Assembly (NCBI RefSeq): GCF_040115645.1
Contig: NC_089550.1
Span: forward strand, 1,674,001 to 1,738,000
DNA from: Euwallacea fornicatus
Lineage: Eukaryota > Arthropoda > Insecta > Coleoptera > Curculionidae
DNA length: 64,000 nt
Direction of reading: 5' to 3'
The notes below the pieces were generated by a model that saw only the letters and a program-made list of their open reading frames with translations, was not told where the DNA came from and did no database searches. Below, piece by piece: positions 24,815 through 37,620 of this stretch; the stretch's first letter is position 1; the number at the start of each line of letters is the position of its first letter. The position numbers were made by a program, and so were the translations under genes.

Positions 24815-27670
24815 CATTAAGAATTTCCTCAAATCTGTGCTAATTACCATCTCGTATCAACCAGTTGCTAGTTGAAAATTTAGAAAACAGTTATATAGCT
24901 GCTGCTAAATTAGTGCTAAATAATAACAAAAAAACTGGATAAGCGGCACGTTGGATCTTTGATTAATTTGTTTACTGAGAATACACTTTGATGTCAAAAG
25001 AAAATGAGGATCATGTAATCCATATCTTATCGCGTTTATTGTTGCTAATAGCATCATGTGAGCAATAGTAATTCAAACAAAACACCAGTGTTTCGTGAAA
25101 TAATATCTAGACGTAGCGGCATTTAAAATTATTACTTCCTGTAGAGGAGAGAGTTGGATTTGAGAATTGAGCTTGATCATCATCTGTATGGAAACATTTC
25201 TGGTATAAGTGGTACAATCCTTTTTCACGTAAGGGAATAAATTCGCAATATCAATTACGTGAAATTGGCCCCAAAGTTCTCTTTGGCGGCCCGTTTGAAG
25301 TCCACCTAATTACCGCAGTTACCATTAAGCAGTCGGGAATTTTAATTTATTCTAATCATCGTTTTACTGAAAGTACACGTTCCCCCAAGTAACCAAACAC
25401 GATCGTTTACATGTATTTCCTGATCGTTTTCATGGAATTACAATTAAATATAACCTTGGCTTTTTGCCGCACTTATTCGCAATAACCGAGCGTCGAGCAG
25501 TCTGGCTCGGACCTAGTTTGCGTCAGAATAACACCATGTGTACTGTTACTATGGATATAATTGCTTATTATTGTTGTTACTGGCTTCGAAGATTATTAAA
25601 TTACACGATTTACATACGTCCGTTGATGAAAAAGTGGGGAAATAAGGTTTTAAAATGAATGGAAAGTTTTTCAGTTGCAGGTCAATTAACTCACTTCAGA
25701 AGGTCAAAACTTAAAATCTAATCGGAAATTTTATCATTTGTCCATCATTTAACTTGTCACCTGTAGTAGGCGCTCCACAGTTCAAATGGAAATAGTGAAA
25801 TTTTCTGACACATTTAAAATTAGTTTTAACACATGGTATTTGCAATATCTTCGAAAATTTTTAAACCACATTTACGAAATTTTCAAAGGGCATTCGGTTG
25901 TTTTTTTAATCCAGGAATTTCCGTTAAAGAACGTAATTGAGGATGCTTTCCTACTGCCAGTACAGGACGTAGTGAATTTTTTGCACACCTGCGGTCGAAT
26001 TTGCGTACTTCCGACCACTTTTGTCAGTTCATTGGTCGATGATTATTAGATAGTTATTTCGTGTATTCAATAATGGACTTTCGACTTCACTGGTGCTATA
26101 AAAATCTCGTGCACATTTGACAAATTAATTAATTTTTTCTAATAAAATTGCGACCCTAGTTGAGGATACCCTTCCACTTGGCCGCATAGGGAGTATTCAA
26201 TTGTTGAGCACAGCTGCGTTCAAAATTCACCCTGCTGACCATTTTCCTGAGATGAAAAAAAAATATATTTTTTCCAAATTCGTTCGTTTGTGATTTAATA
26301 GCTGTTTCTAGTTGTTTTGCTGCTATTTTCACCCAAAATATGAATTTTTGACTATGTTAAACAAAAAAGAAAAAATAATCCAGGACGACCTTATACGAAT
26401 ATCTTTATTCTTTTAAGGATGCCCATAGGAGTTATACTACGTGAGATATCTTTGTCTTTGCTCTATGATTATCTGGCAGAGTCACTTCGTACCATTTTGT
26501 TGCTAATTTCATGTAAAAAATGCAGTTTTATTCATATAGAAGAAAATGGTCGTCTAGAGCAATCTTCATTTGCCTCACATCGGCTCGAAAGCATCAACTA
26601 ACCCTAAAATACCTTGAAAACCCTTTTTAAAGAAATCTAGGGAAACTTTGGCTTTACAGACTTGGTGTCACTTCAAAAAAATACTTTACGAATTATTTCC
26701 AAAATACCATAAAATAACCTTAATTTACCAAAAAAAAGACAAGAATTCCCTGTAGATAATTGAAAAACTCGATGCACAACCCAGCTACAAGGATTGAAGA
26801 GACATTTTTTTTTTCTAAAAATGACTTAAAACAGTAGATGTACGAAAGTTGCGAAGTCTCATTCAACACCTTGCAAGATCATGTCTAAACAGGCCAATCA
26901 TTTTTTGCCTTAAAGAAAAAACTCTACCTAATCAGAACCTTCAATTATTATGAAAAGCAAAGCAATGGCGAGATATTTCATTTTGAAATTAACCCAAAAA
27001 TTCCACGGGTTCCATTTCCGTCCTTGTGAAGTATTATTGTATTTTAAACGTCTTCCACGTATCTAGTGAATTTTCCAAAAGATGTAGCTTTAATTTCTCA
27101 CTTCAAATGAACAATATTTCTATGTAAATGCGTACTATGACTTGTGACATGCATTATTCAATATGTCATGTAATTACATGTTTTGTTTTTCCGATTCCTG
27201 AAACCGTATTGTGGTATCAGACTTAATTTCGGTTCGTGGTATTATGAGCTATGTTTGTTAAATGTTGAGGTTAGATGAAAAAGTCGATTATTTGTTTATG
27301 GCCGTCTAAGCAATTTATTTAGTGACAGCAATGTACGAATTACCAAAAACGCTTAAAATTCTTCTTTTATCGTTTTTTATAGATGATTCTTTGAAAGAGA
27401 AATAGCTACAAGAAACTTTCTAATAAAAGAAATTGACGTCCTGAAAGCATTTGATTATACCACAGAACCTTGCATTTTTTTTTCAAAATAACTGATCGGT
27501 TTAATTTGATATCGACTGAAGTACCAGGAATTCATGTGACCTACTACCAACTAATTAATATTTTTGTCTTCTGAAGGGAACGAAGAACAAATCATCTTTC
27601 ATAGTGTAAGATGGCGGATAAAAATTTTATGTTCACAGTATCGTACCAGTACTCCTTTACTGCTCCATCT
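24815..27670. other. No gene recognised
   Basis: AT-rich. The 87-codon frame at 25786-26049 and the 60-codon frame at 26419-26601 resemble no family I know. No repeat ends were seen. Confidence 0.4.
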
Positions 27671-27672
27671 GA

Positions 27673-28870
27673 CACTCCACAATACATCTCAGTTTCAAAT
27701 TGAGTTTTTACTGAAACCAGGATTCATTGAGATCACCGATCACAACTTTTATTTGTGTGTCTGTTCCTGATGGGGTTTGCACATCTCAATTTTAACCAGC
27801 GTCTCCTTTAAACTTTAAACGTAAATCTATGGATAATACAAGATATAATTTCTTCCCGAGTTCAAAATCATTCTGATCATTTTCTGAATTTCATATCTCA
27901 ACTCTAAACTTGGTGCCCTTTTGCTATGCACTTGGTGTGAATTACAAGATATTAACATGATGAAGTTCGAAAAAAAATACAAGAGTGGCACAAGCTTCGC
28001 TCCAATTCCAGTTTCGCAGAACTTACTGAGCTTCAGACCGCATGTTATTTCAACACGATACCTCACGGAATAAATAATAGTTTCTCAGCTTTCTCTTATC
28101 CAGAAGACGATGTACGTTTTGCCATCTCTGACTGCCACCGGACCTTCTTTTCAAATTAGAGAGGAGAGAGAGAGTCTTGCGTAATTCAGTTTCGAACTCA
28201 GTTTCCTAGAAACCAAACATTGTGAGTAGAACAAATAGCAGATTCAATTAGATTTTTACTTAAATTTAAGTTTAATACAATTGACGCCACTTATTTCAAA
28301 CAGAGTTTTCTTTTAATTCGGGCATTATGCAAGAATGACATTTCAGGTTTATTTGGAGTTTTCCTTCAGCTATAGTATCGTGAAGTTTTGCGCCAGTCAA
28401 TTTCAATCCAAGTTTCCTTTCGACACAAAAATTAATGAGGACTCCATGTAATAAATACTTTTCCATCTTAGTCTCGTCCAGAACACCTATTTATACTGAC
28501 CTCAACATGCACCCTGAGTTTTCTTTCACGTTTGATGTAGAGGGAGAACTTATGCAACTCAGTTGCAGGCAGCGGTTCTTTGTAATGGAGCATTACGAGG
28601 GAAACTCATCTTAGATTCAGTCCGAGTTTCATCTCAAATCTAGTTTCGTAGAACTTACGCCACTCAGTTTCAAACTTAGTTTCTTTTTGGCTCGAACATT
28701 AAGAGGCAATCACATTCCAAATTAATTTAGAACAGTCGATTTTTTTTTCAAATTTAGTGTTGTGGATGTTCACGCCCCTCAGTTTCAACCCTAGTTGTTT
28801 TCGTCCCGAGAATTAATGATGACCTCACGTAATGAATAATTTCCTAGTTTTCTCTCGTTTAGAACACAAA
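27673..28870. repeat. Diverged tandem array, period about 380 bp
   Basis: A block of the form CCTCACGTAATAAATAATTT followed by CAGTTTTCTCTCGTCCAGAA recurs at 28061, 28441 and 28822, giving periods of 380 and 381 bp. A weaker copy appears near 27673. Other phased words are CGCCACTCAGTTTCAAAC (28661, with variants near 28296, 28391 and 28769) and ATTAATGAGGA just before each block. Copies differ by 25% or more by eye. It resembles old satellite rather than coding sequence. Confidence 0.62.
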
Positions 28871-29483
28871 GTGTGTTTTCTCATCTCCATCTACTGTTCC
28901 TTCGTATTTAATCTAATTGCTGTAACAGGTTCTTCTGAATTTTTATCTGTTGTAGTAGATTCAGTAATATTGCACATAGGGCCTGGTCATTCCTGCTGCG
29001 TTCAGTACGAGTACGCTTAGTCATGGGTAGATGAAACCAAGGTATTTGGTACTAATCTTATTTCACATCATCTGTGTTTGATACCCGACTGGGATCTCCT
29101 AATCTATATCTTATTGAAAGATATGCGAAAATATGTGTCATATCTAACTGCGCATTTGGAACTTGGCCAGGCACCAAGTGCATGACCAACGAAGGCAAAA
29201 AGGAAGAATAAGGTATAACTGCGTAGTATCCAAGAATGGAATGACAATAAAAGCAATATTAAGCGCACTTGTCGTTATTTCAGGAGGAATTTCGAGTAAA
29301 CGAGTAATTTTATTTGAAGCATTATGTGTCAGCAAGCCAAACTTGTCTACTTGTTTAATTGCTTGTAAGACAAAATAACTCTCGTATAGTACGTGTCATT
29401 CACAATTATTCTTCCTTACCAAGAACTGTCGTAAGCCGTGATAGTTGTAGGCCAAACTTGCAGAAGCACAGAAGGGGCACTTA
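28871..29483. other. No gene recognised
   Basis: Spacer between the tandem array and the short mariner. The frame at 29163-29378 has no recognised family. Confidence 0.35.
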
Positions 29484-29862
29484 CGAGGGTTGTACCAAAA
29501 GTACTCGACCTAACTCATAAAGAAAAAAATGAAAAGTATTACATTATTTTTGCGAGTGAAGTTCTATGGTTTCTAATCCTGTTTATAGTAAGAAGCTTCG
29601 AACGTTTCGAAATAGGCATCAACCTCGGACTCCGCCTCCTCATTATTAGCAAATCTCTTTGCAGCAAGCCGCTTTTTTAAAGTTTGGAAATAGAAGATAA
29701 TCTGAGAGGGCTAAATCTGCCGAATGGGGTAGGCGATGAAAAAGTTCGAAACAAAGTTGATTGATTTGGCTTTTCAAGGTTATGTCTTTGTAATATAAGA
29801 AAATTTTCAATGAAAAAAATGCCATCTATATGTCGGGTCGCGTACTTCTGGGACTATCCTCG
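29484..29862 (-). mobile_element. Internally deleted mariner, minus strand
   Basis: The ends are CGAGGGTTGTACCAAAAGTA at 29484 and, reversed from 29862, CGAGGATAGTCCCAGAAGTA, with TA flanks at 29482-29483 and 29863-29864. These match the ends of the mariner at 14103-15292. Within 29754-29578, read on the minus strand, the transposase tail is recognisable: LPHSADLALSDYLLFPN (region of the third catalytic Asp), then RFANNEEAESEVDAYFETFE and ASYYKQD. The N-terminal domain and the first two catalytic Asp residues are gone, leaving a 379-bp non-autonomous derivative. Confidence 0.85.
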
Positions 29863-29864
29863 TA

Positions 29865-31960
29865 CGTCTGTTGAAAATAAATGGTTACGGATATTGCGTA
29901 GGAAATCCAAACAGAACCCTGAATTAAGTCCCGCAGTATATGGGTAAAAGAATTACTTTTATGGGCAAATAAATCCAGCAGGGCCTATTAAAAGGCATGC
30001 CCATGCCATGCAGATGCGCGACACTGCCAAACATATTTTCTTGGGACCGATAAGTCTCCTATATACGATCCCGGGCTGAATACGGAAAGGTCTTTAAATT
30101 TCGGAAAAAGGTATCGGATGCTTGTGTGATTTAATGGGCCGGGGAAAAGCGATTTTCAAACGGGGGAAAATCAGGAAAAAGAGACCTCTGGAATTGATTT
30201 TTATTCCTCAGCTGCATAGGAGAACCCACCGTCTTTGTCCTTTCCAAATTCGAGCTGATAAGGTTTTTCCTGAAAACAAAGAACCGGGCAATGACGCACT
30301 TTATATTAAAACAAAGCGATAAGAAAATTAAAAATGCGTGTTTATCTACGGAGGATTATTTTAATATTTGCGCCATTTTATCGCAAGAAGGAACCAGTGC
30401 AACGTGCAAATCAAGAATATAATGCACGATTTTGCGTTTTATCATTAGCCTTCTCCATGATGTGTCACGTATTTGTTTTCAAAACAAAGACAATAGAAAT
30501 TGTAATGTTACGACACGTAATACACACGATTACGAATTTAGCTGTTTTTGGATATTTCTACCAGACTTAACGATTTGAAAACAGAGATGAGACGTAAAAG
30601 AGGATAGAGTCGTTCCTGCAACTTGCAGTGAAAATTTGTAGAAATAATGCATAGAGAACTGACCAACAAGAACAGAAGTACTAACAAGGGATGAAATCTG
30701 TCTGGAAAGATCATGTCCAAGAACCATCGGAATTTAAAGGAAATCCACCAAAAATCATCAATAATTCGACTTGACTTGACGATTTCGACAGACTTAAAAT
30801 GAATCTTCCAAAACAGAGGGGAGAAATATTGAAGCACATCGACTCACTGCTGTCATTTGCACTCGTGAGAGCAGACTTGGAAGAAAAGTACAATGAGAAA
30901 ATTGGCTTTCAATTGCCTTGAAAATGTATCTTTGCCTATATATACATATTGTGGAATTACACACCATAAAAGAAGGGCGAGTCCCTGCCCTCGCGCAGGA
31001 AAAAAGGGGAGAAGAAGGTGTTTCTTCTAGTTGTGTGTTTTCCTCTATGTTACTGATAGCGCGAAATAGGTATTATGATGCTTTAAATTTGTATAAGTAG
31101 CTCTAAAGTGGATCATTGTGTAAGACGCAGTCAAATGCCTTGTTGACGTCCATAAATGGACTACGTGATCTGACGATCTTCTCCAAAACACAGAGTGAGA
31201 GAATAGTCGAGTTGTTCAGTTTAAAGTCAAATTTATTTATTTATTTATGTTTTCCGATTATTTCTCGAAATTTATTTTTTATTATATACACAAAAATTTT
31301 ACTTGGGACGGAGAGTAAAGTTCGCGTTTCGATGTCATGCATTGTCCAGTCCATTTCTTAGGCCAGTGTTGACATTATGTCAAGTAACGTTAAGAAAATC
31401 AACAGTCATGATGAAATTCTGTGAGATAAGACCATCCCATTTGTGTCACTTGCGGGTAATATTAATTAGAAAAGATTAGCCTTGCAATGTTTCCCTAGAG
31501 CCCCGATAAAAACCAATCGGCAAGTATAAACATATTTCCCTGTAGAGGGCAGTGGTCTTCCGGGGCCCGTTGGAAACTCCATCGCCCCGGATTATGCTTT
31601 ACATATCCACATATGCATGCACAGAACGCCCGCGGCGGCCCGGAAATTGGCCCCCGATATTCCGCTAGACCGTACAAACAACGCTTTATTGATGGGGTAA
31701 TACATTTTCATAGTAAATATTTGCTTATTTCCTTGAAGAATTGCTTATGTATATTAAATACCTTTTTGACTTCTTCGGGTCACATTGGAAATCAATAGAG
31801 ATATACAAGGAGGAGCCCTAAATCTGATTCGATCAAATACAGAGGAATATGAGCACAATGCGAATGCTGAAATTGATATTGAGAAAACAGTAATGAACTC
31901 AATAAAACTGGAACAAAAGCGTTGACATCAGAAGATTTGGTTCTTCGAACTGATATCGCC
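29865..31960. other. No gene recognised
   Basis: Contains a short (TTTA)n run near 31230. Around 30680-30920 a plus-strand reading is acidic and helix-like (for example RGEILKHIDSLLSFALVRAD), but it has an internal stop and overlaps long antisense frames. I cannot assign it. 31500-31680 is GC-richer than its surroundings. Confidence 0.35.
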
Positions 31961-31961
31961 A

Positions 31962-32720
31962 CGAAACAGTCAAAACACTCCTCACAGCACTCAACAAGTA
32001 GGAAATGTAAATTTTGTGAGATACCAAAGAATCCAAAGATCAATAACTGTGGATTGCTCAAAATCAATCAAGAAGAATAGTTACAGCACAAATGAGAATT
32101 ATAGAGAATAAAGAGAAATATGTATATGTTCTATGAGACTCTAAAATCACAATAATCGTGAATGACATATTCCATTCTTTCAGATGTATAAATTTCGTCA
32201 GAAGTCCTTTTTGAATTATTTAAAACATATCTGGACGACAAGAAACTTTTAAGTAACAAAGAAGGAAAGTTAGAATAACAGAATTTATGAAGAATAGAAA
32301 CATATACGATTTATGAAAGAGAAAATGCTACCGAGTCGTAAAGACTTTGGATCACAAGCTGGATACTCCCAAATTTAATTTTCGTCAGAAGTTCTTTTCA
32401 AGCCAATTTCACTATATCTGGGTAGGAAACTTGTAGATTGCAGAAGAGAAGTTAGAGCAACAAAATTTATGGCGAACATTGCAAAATGTACGTTTTGCGA
32501 GAAAGAGAATGTTTCTGAATCGTAGTGCCTGTGAATTACAAGCTATAACATGTTCTCCCAAACCTAAACGTACCTGAGGTAGAGAAGGCTTTAAAATCTC
32601 AATGACTGTAGATTATAAATTCTTTGCCCTCAAATACGATTTCAGCCACCAATTCTTTTGAAGCTATTTTGGAGTATGTTAGTAGTAAAAAAGTTGGAAA
32701 CTAGAGAGAACAGCAGTTGG
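31962..32720. repeat. Diverged tandem array, period about 187 bp
   Basis: AATTTCGTCAGAAGTCCTTT at 32191 recurs as AATTTTCGTCAGAAGTTCTT at 32378 and, weaker, as TTTCAGCCACCAATTCTTTT near 32640. AAGATCAATAACTGTGGATT at about 32037 recurs as AAATCTCAATGACTGTAGAT near 32594, about three periods away. GTGAATTACAAGCTATAACA at 32531 also matches GTGAATTACAAGATATTAAC at 27939 in the other array, so the two arrays may be fragments of one family. Confidence 0.55.
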
Positions 32721-35700
32721 AGCCATTTGCACTATTCTCCCTTGAAATTATAGTTACGGAGGTGGACTTCAAAGTTTTCCACATAACATCCATTCTTACA
32801 AAAAATCTATCTCTGCTCCGTGGTAAACCAGGTGCAAAGTGTCCTTAGCGCACCAGAAATTATTATAGACACTCTGCTCCACCACGACCATTCTTTTTAA
32901 TCAGTCTCCTTCAAGCTAGCCCCTTTTAAGGCTCATCTGAAAATAGATAAAGATTACATATTTTTTACTGCTCGAAATGCAGTGCGTCCAGGTTTATATC
33001 CAGTTTTGGAACTGTTGTAACTATCCTGCAGAGCAATTCGTTGTGATTGTACGTAATGATTTTGGGGCGTGACAATTAGGTGTTTGACACACTTGTGGAC
33101 AGAGGAACATTCAAGTTTTTCACGTAACGAATAACAAAAATGACTAATTGTCCTACTATAATCCTCTTGAAAATCAGTCCAGATCTACATTTAAGGCCAC
33201 CTACTAACCTCACCTATTAAGTCAATATTGGTCAACTAACTTTCAACATGTGTGTATTTTGTGGTAACTGTATTGCAACTCCATACAAAGCAAACACTGG
33301 TGACAGTATCTTAAATTCCTAGAATTCAAAAACAAATCACACATTGATTAGGTCAATTAGAGACCCGATAATCCTGGCAAATATTGACCTTTGTGGCAAT
33401 TTGTTGGTTCTTGATTTGCAAATAATGAGCTGATAACCTAATTTTTTGAACAAAGATTTGTCTTTTTCTCCCCAAAATAGCTTTAGGTTATCTACTTTGA
33501 TGAATAGACTGCCAGGTTCCATGGAGAGCAATATTTGAGGTTAGATATTCAATTTTAAATTATTTAGGTCAAAGCTTTAATTAAAACAATCCAGAGCCAA
33601 TAATGTATTTTAGTGCAGTCATCAAAATATCCTGCTATTTGAAATTACATAAATAAAATAAATTTAATTAATTTGTATCGAAATGAAGTCTGTAAATGTT
33701 CAATTTTATGATCTTTGATGTTGCTGAATTTTATTTATAAACAATTAATCTAATATTCTCATAAATTTGCCTATTATTTTGATCAAGATAATATATATTA
33801 TTATTGCGCAATAATAGATAAAACATTAACATCGACCTGATGCGGAAACCAGAAGACATAGAAACAAAATAGTTGGCAACAGATTGGCATTAGATATGCA
33901 GGCCATAATGCAGCAAGCAATTACAACCAATTAATAATTATTTTGCAATTAATAGTTATAAGCGTAACCCAACAGGCAGACATTATACAAAATAAAATGT
34001 ATGTGTATATTTGTGTGTAATGGGTATTTGATTAATTTTTAATCGCCATCTATATTTATTGGAATTGTTTTAATTACCGCTGTTGGGTGAGCCGACTCGT
34101 GTTTCTTATCTGATTTTGATATGGAAAATATTTTATTGATTCGCCCATGGACAAGGACTCGGTAAAAGTTGATATCATTCAGTGATAACACATTAAATTT
34201 AGTCAATTATTATTCACACTGTAGAAACTTTAATTAAAGGGAATGAGCGAAAAGCTGCCGTCATTGTGTTGCTTTGAGGCGCAATTCGGGCCAAATTAAT
34301 TTTATCAACCACTCATGGGACAAAGTTCTGTGGACAAAAATGAGAAAATCAGATTGCCTGATTACATTAAAGCAATGCGTTTGAAGTGGGTACCTTCAAA
34401 TCCCTGATTTGGCATTGAGCGGAAGATCGATGACCATTGTGGACGTTGCCATTGAAGCTTTCATTCGGTGAAAAGTGAAAAAATACGCGTCCTGACTGAC
34501 CAGTGACTTTTCAATTAAAACGAGATGTGCATATGGAGTTTCAAAGAAAAAATAGTTAAAAAGAGGAACGATGGTTGGTGTAGGCCGCTGGGGGAAATTC
34601 GGCATGCGCAACTCCATCTGAACCGTGGGAACCCTCCGTTAGGGGAGTTTCGGCTTTGGCGCATGCAAGTCATTTCGTTACGTACTGGAATGTAACACAA
34701 AATGAAATTTAACAAAAAAAAAAACGTCTTAATGATCGCGACCGCAAACTTCAACCCCAGACCGACAATTACTGTGTATCATGTGTCTCCTCGCTCAGTG
34801 CTCATTATCAATGGTGACCTTATTCTTCAAAATTACAAACGTCTACCTGAAATAGAGCACATAAGTACACGAATCCAGGTACTAATTTCTATTGTTTGTA
34901 AATTTATAGCGATCATTAGACTGCGAGTCGCTTTAGCAACACCTTAATTGTTTCCTGGACACGTAATAATTAGACAAAATTTGTGAATCAAAACAGCAAA
35001 TAAAAAATTTACAATAGCCTGACCAACCCCGTTCCAAACTTTACCAGATTCGCATTAACATTAATGCGAATATGGGCTCGCATTAATGCTGTCCACCCAA
35101 TGTTACATCGAAATGATTGAATTGGACAGGGCAAATTAAATATATTATTTTCCGCTGTAATAAATTAGTAAAGCTTAATTTAAAATGCTAATGAAAGCAG
35201 CGCAAATACTGTTCCGATGCATCGTGTTAATTATTGCAATTTTGACACATAAATTACGGTTCCGGGCCATTTGCTATTGACGTTATTGCGGAATTCAATT
35301 GTTTTAATTTTCCCCCGTTTTCCACGGAAAACCGCTCCGATTCGAAAATATTTTATTCCATTATCATTGTCTCCGCAGCATTATTGGCCGTAAAAAGTGC
35401 GGACCAGTAAACATGGCGTAGTATTATTATAGTACTCCGATGATACATAAATATGACTCAACATAATAGGCAATTACTATGCCGACATTATAATTATTGT
35501 GATATCCAATTTGTTAAGAGAGATATGAAAAGAGTAGAGGTCAACTGCATTATTATTAGCAACCGACGTTTATTTCGTATTAAAATTATTGTCTGATGTC
35601 ATGATTTATATGGATCTACCAAAGCCTCTTTTCGAGCCCACTGAGCGTAGTTTAAATAAATCCCCGTTTCAACACTCTAAATTTAACAGAGTAAAGATGT

Positions 35701-37160
35701 ATAGGCCTCCAAGAAATCACCCTAAAAAGAACTAAGTCTTCCACAATTTTTTTTTCTAACTTTTCACCTAGTAAATTTACTAATTTGGATCTTATGTCAA
35801 CTTCAAATACAGCATTTGCAGGCCTCATCGTGTTTCATTAAGACCCTTGGAACTGTAGCTTGATGTAATTCTTTCAAGGATTTAAACACTCTTTTAAAAT
35901 CAGCAACACATCCATCAAAGTCCGTGCATCTCAGAAACTATGGGAGATTCCGGTACTGTTTGAGTCTATAGAAGAGGACGTTTAGACATATTTTTGAATA
36001 TTTGAAAAATTCGTCTATAAACACAAACCTCCCTGATACATCCCTGACGTGTAATATATTAAATTGCAAATTCGCTTCCAACATAAACGCGACTTAACAC
36101 AACATGCCAAAAACATTGGCGTGGTGGGAGTGAATCAACTTTGATTATTTCGCACAGCCATGAGGTTTGAAGTTGCAAAAATAAAATATAAATTTACAAA
36201 TTAACTCGAGACGCCTGTGCTTTTAAGAGCATAAAACTAAAAAAGTTCTTTAATAATAAAGCAATCTAAGGCTCAAATACTACAGAAAAATAGTAGTGTA
36301 GCATGCGATGTTCAGGCTTTACTTTCTTCCGAATGTCGTAGAATTCACGATGTTCAGCCTTTATTGGCAAAATTTTATAAATCTCCTGATACGCCCCTGA
36401 GTTTCAAGAAACCAAATTGAACGTTTGCTATAATCATGACCGTAAAAGGAACAAAGAGGGTGGGAAAAGGGGGGGGTGGTCCGACGGTCGATAGTGGGAT
36501 GTTGAGTAAGAGTACCCACTTAGCGATAAAAAATTATTTTTTTAGATATAAATCAGAAAATATGTATATAGCTGCGGGGTGGTATTGATTGCTCATGTGC
36601 TTGATGATTTGTGATATATATTTTGCGTAAAAGCTAAATAAAAAAGTAGCACGTTTTAATATCCCTTAAACCTTGTGAACTGGTCAGCAATAATCGCAAC
36701 GGGGCACCTTTGTGGACACATACGTCCGTATATTCTATGTGAATTACATATAATTTATGTAAATTTCTCTGGATTCCATATTTCCTGTATCGATTAGATA
36801 TTACCTCAGTAGACTGGACCTTCGTGATCATGTACATTAGCGGATTAACGACTTAAGTTGGCTTGGCACTTTGGGGACTTTGTCCTGAGAGGATGTGGCC
36901 TTTTGACTTTTGGCTTCAGTAACCTAAACTAACCTAAATTTATCATTAGGGCAACAATTGATCGGTCACAAATTGCTACCAGTTCAGAGAAATATGAACT
37001 CGTTAAGTTAATTTAATGACGCTTGACTAAGGTGCCAGTGGTTGTGTCCAGACGAAAAGCAGTTCCGTTTATTTTTAATGGAATTATTGCTAAAATAATT
37101 ATTCAAGTCAAATTTGATAATAAATTTGTACATTACTAGCTGTCTGAGGTATACTTGCAT
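32721..37160. other. No gene; apparently unique AT-rich non-coding sequence
   Basis: No transposon ends and no frame above 81 codons that looks real. The 33600-35560 interval is dense in TAATTA, TTAAT and ATTA words of the homeodomain type, and includes the palindrome at 35048-35071. It could be regulatory, but nothing in the sequence names a target gene. Confidence 0.4.
35048..35071. promoter_or_regulatory. Perfect inverted repeat ATTCGCATTAA-CA-TTAATGCGAAT
   Basis: The two 11-base arms are exact reverse complements around a 2-base spacer. A third half-site, TCGCATTAATGC, follows at 35078-35089. Paired TAAT-core half-sites suit a dimeric homeodomain-type factor, which is inference only. Confidence 0.3.
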
Positions 37161-37161
37161 A

Positions 37162-37620
37162 TACAGGGTGGCGCATTTCACTTCCTGTTTTCTATAGCTC
37201 AATTATCATTGAAAGTAGGTTTTGATACTATGTATACTTTATCTTCTATCTCTAAGTCTTAGGACTTACTTCAGGAAAATATTTCGATTTATACAGGTTG
37301 CTCCAAATAAGCGTGGCAATATCGAACAATTTTTTAATGGTAAAACAAGTTTTTAAGCGTTACGCTTTTTTTTTCACTTTTAAGTGCTTTTTATGATTTT
37401 CTATATATCGCTAAAATTTTATTGAAATCGGTTGAATAATACCTGTTAAAAAAGCTAAAAACTAAAAAAAATATAACATTTTGCACCTCCGGTTTGAGAT
37501 ATTAATAAAAAATAGAAATATTTAAAGAAACCGTTCAAGGTGATTATTACGCAAATTTCGATTATCGATGTTGTACAGGGTGCGGTATACTCATAATGAG
37601 AAATTGCAATATGTGTAGAA
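37162..37620. repeat. Cluster of CAGGGTG-type repeat ends
   Basis: Three same-orientation ends preceded by TA occur: CAGGGTGGCGCATTTCAC near 37164, CAGGTTGCTCCAAATAAGCG near 37296 and CAGGGTGCGGTATACTC near 37576. No reverse-oriented partner is present nearby. The sequence between them (CACCTCCGGTTTGAGATATT and its poly-A/T context) has the look of dispersed insect repeat rather than unique DNA. Confidence 0.4.
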
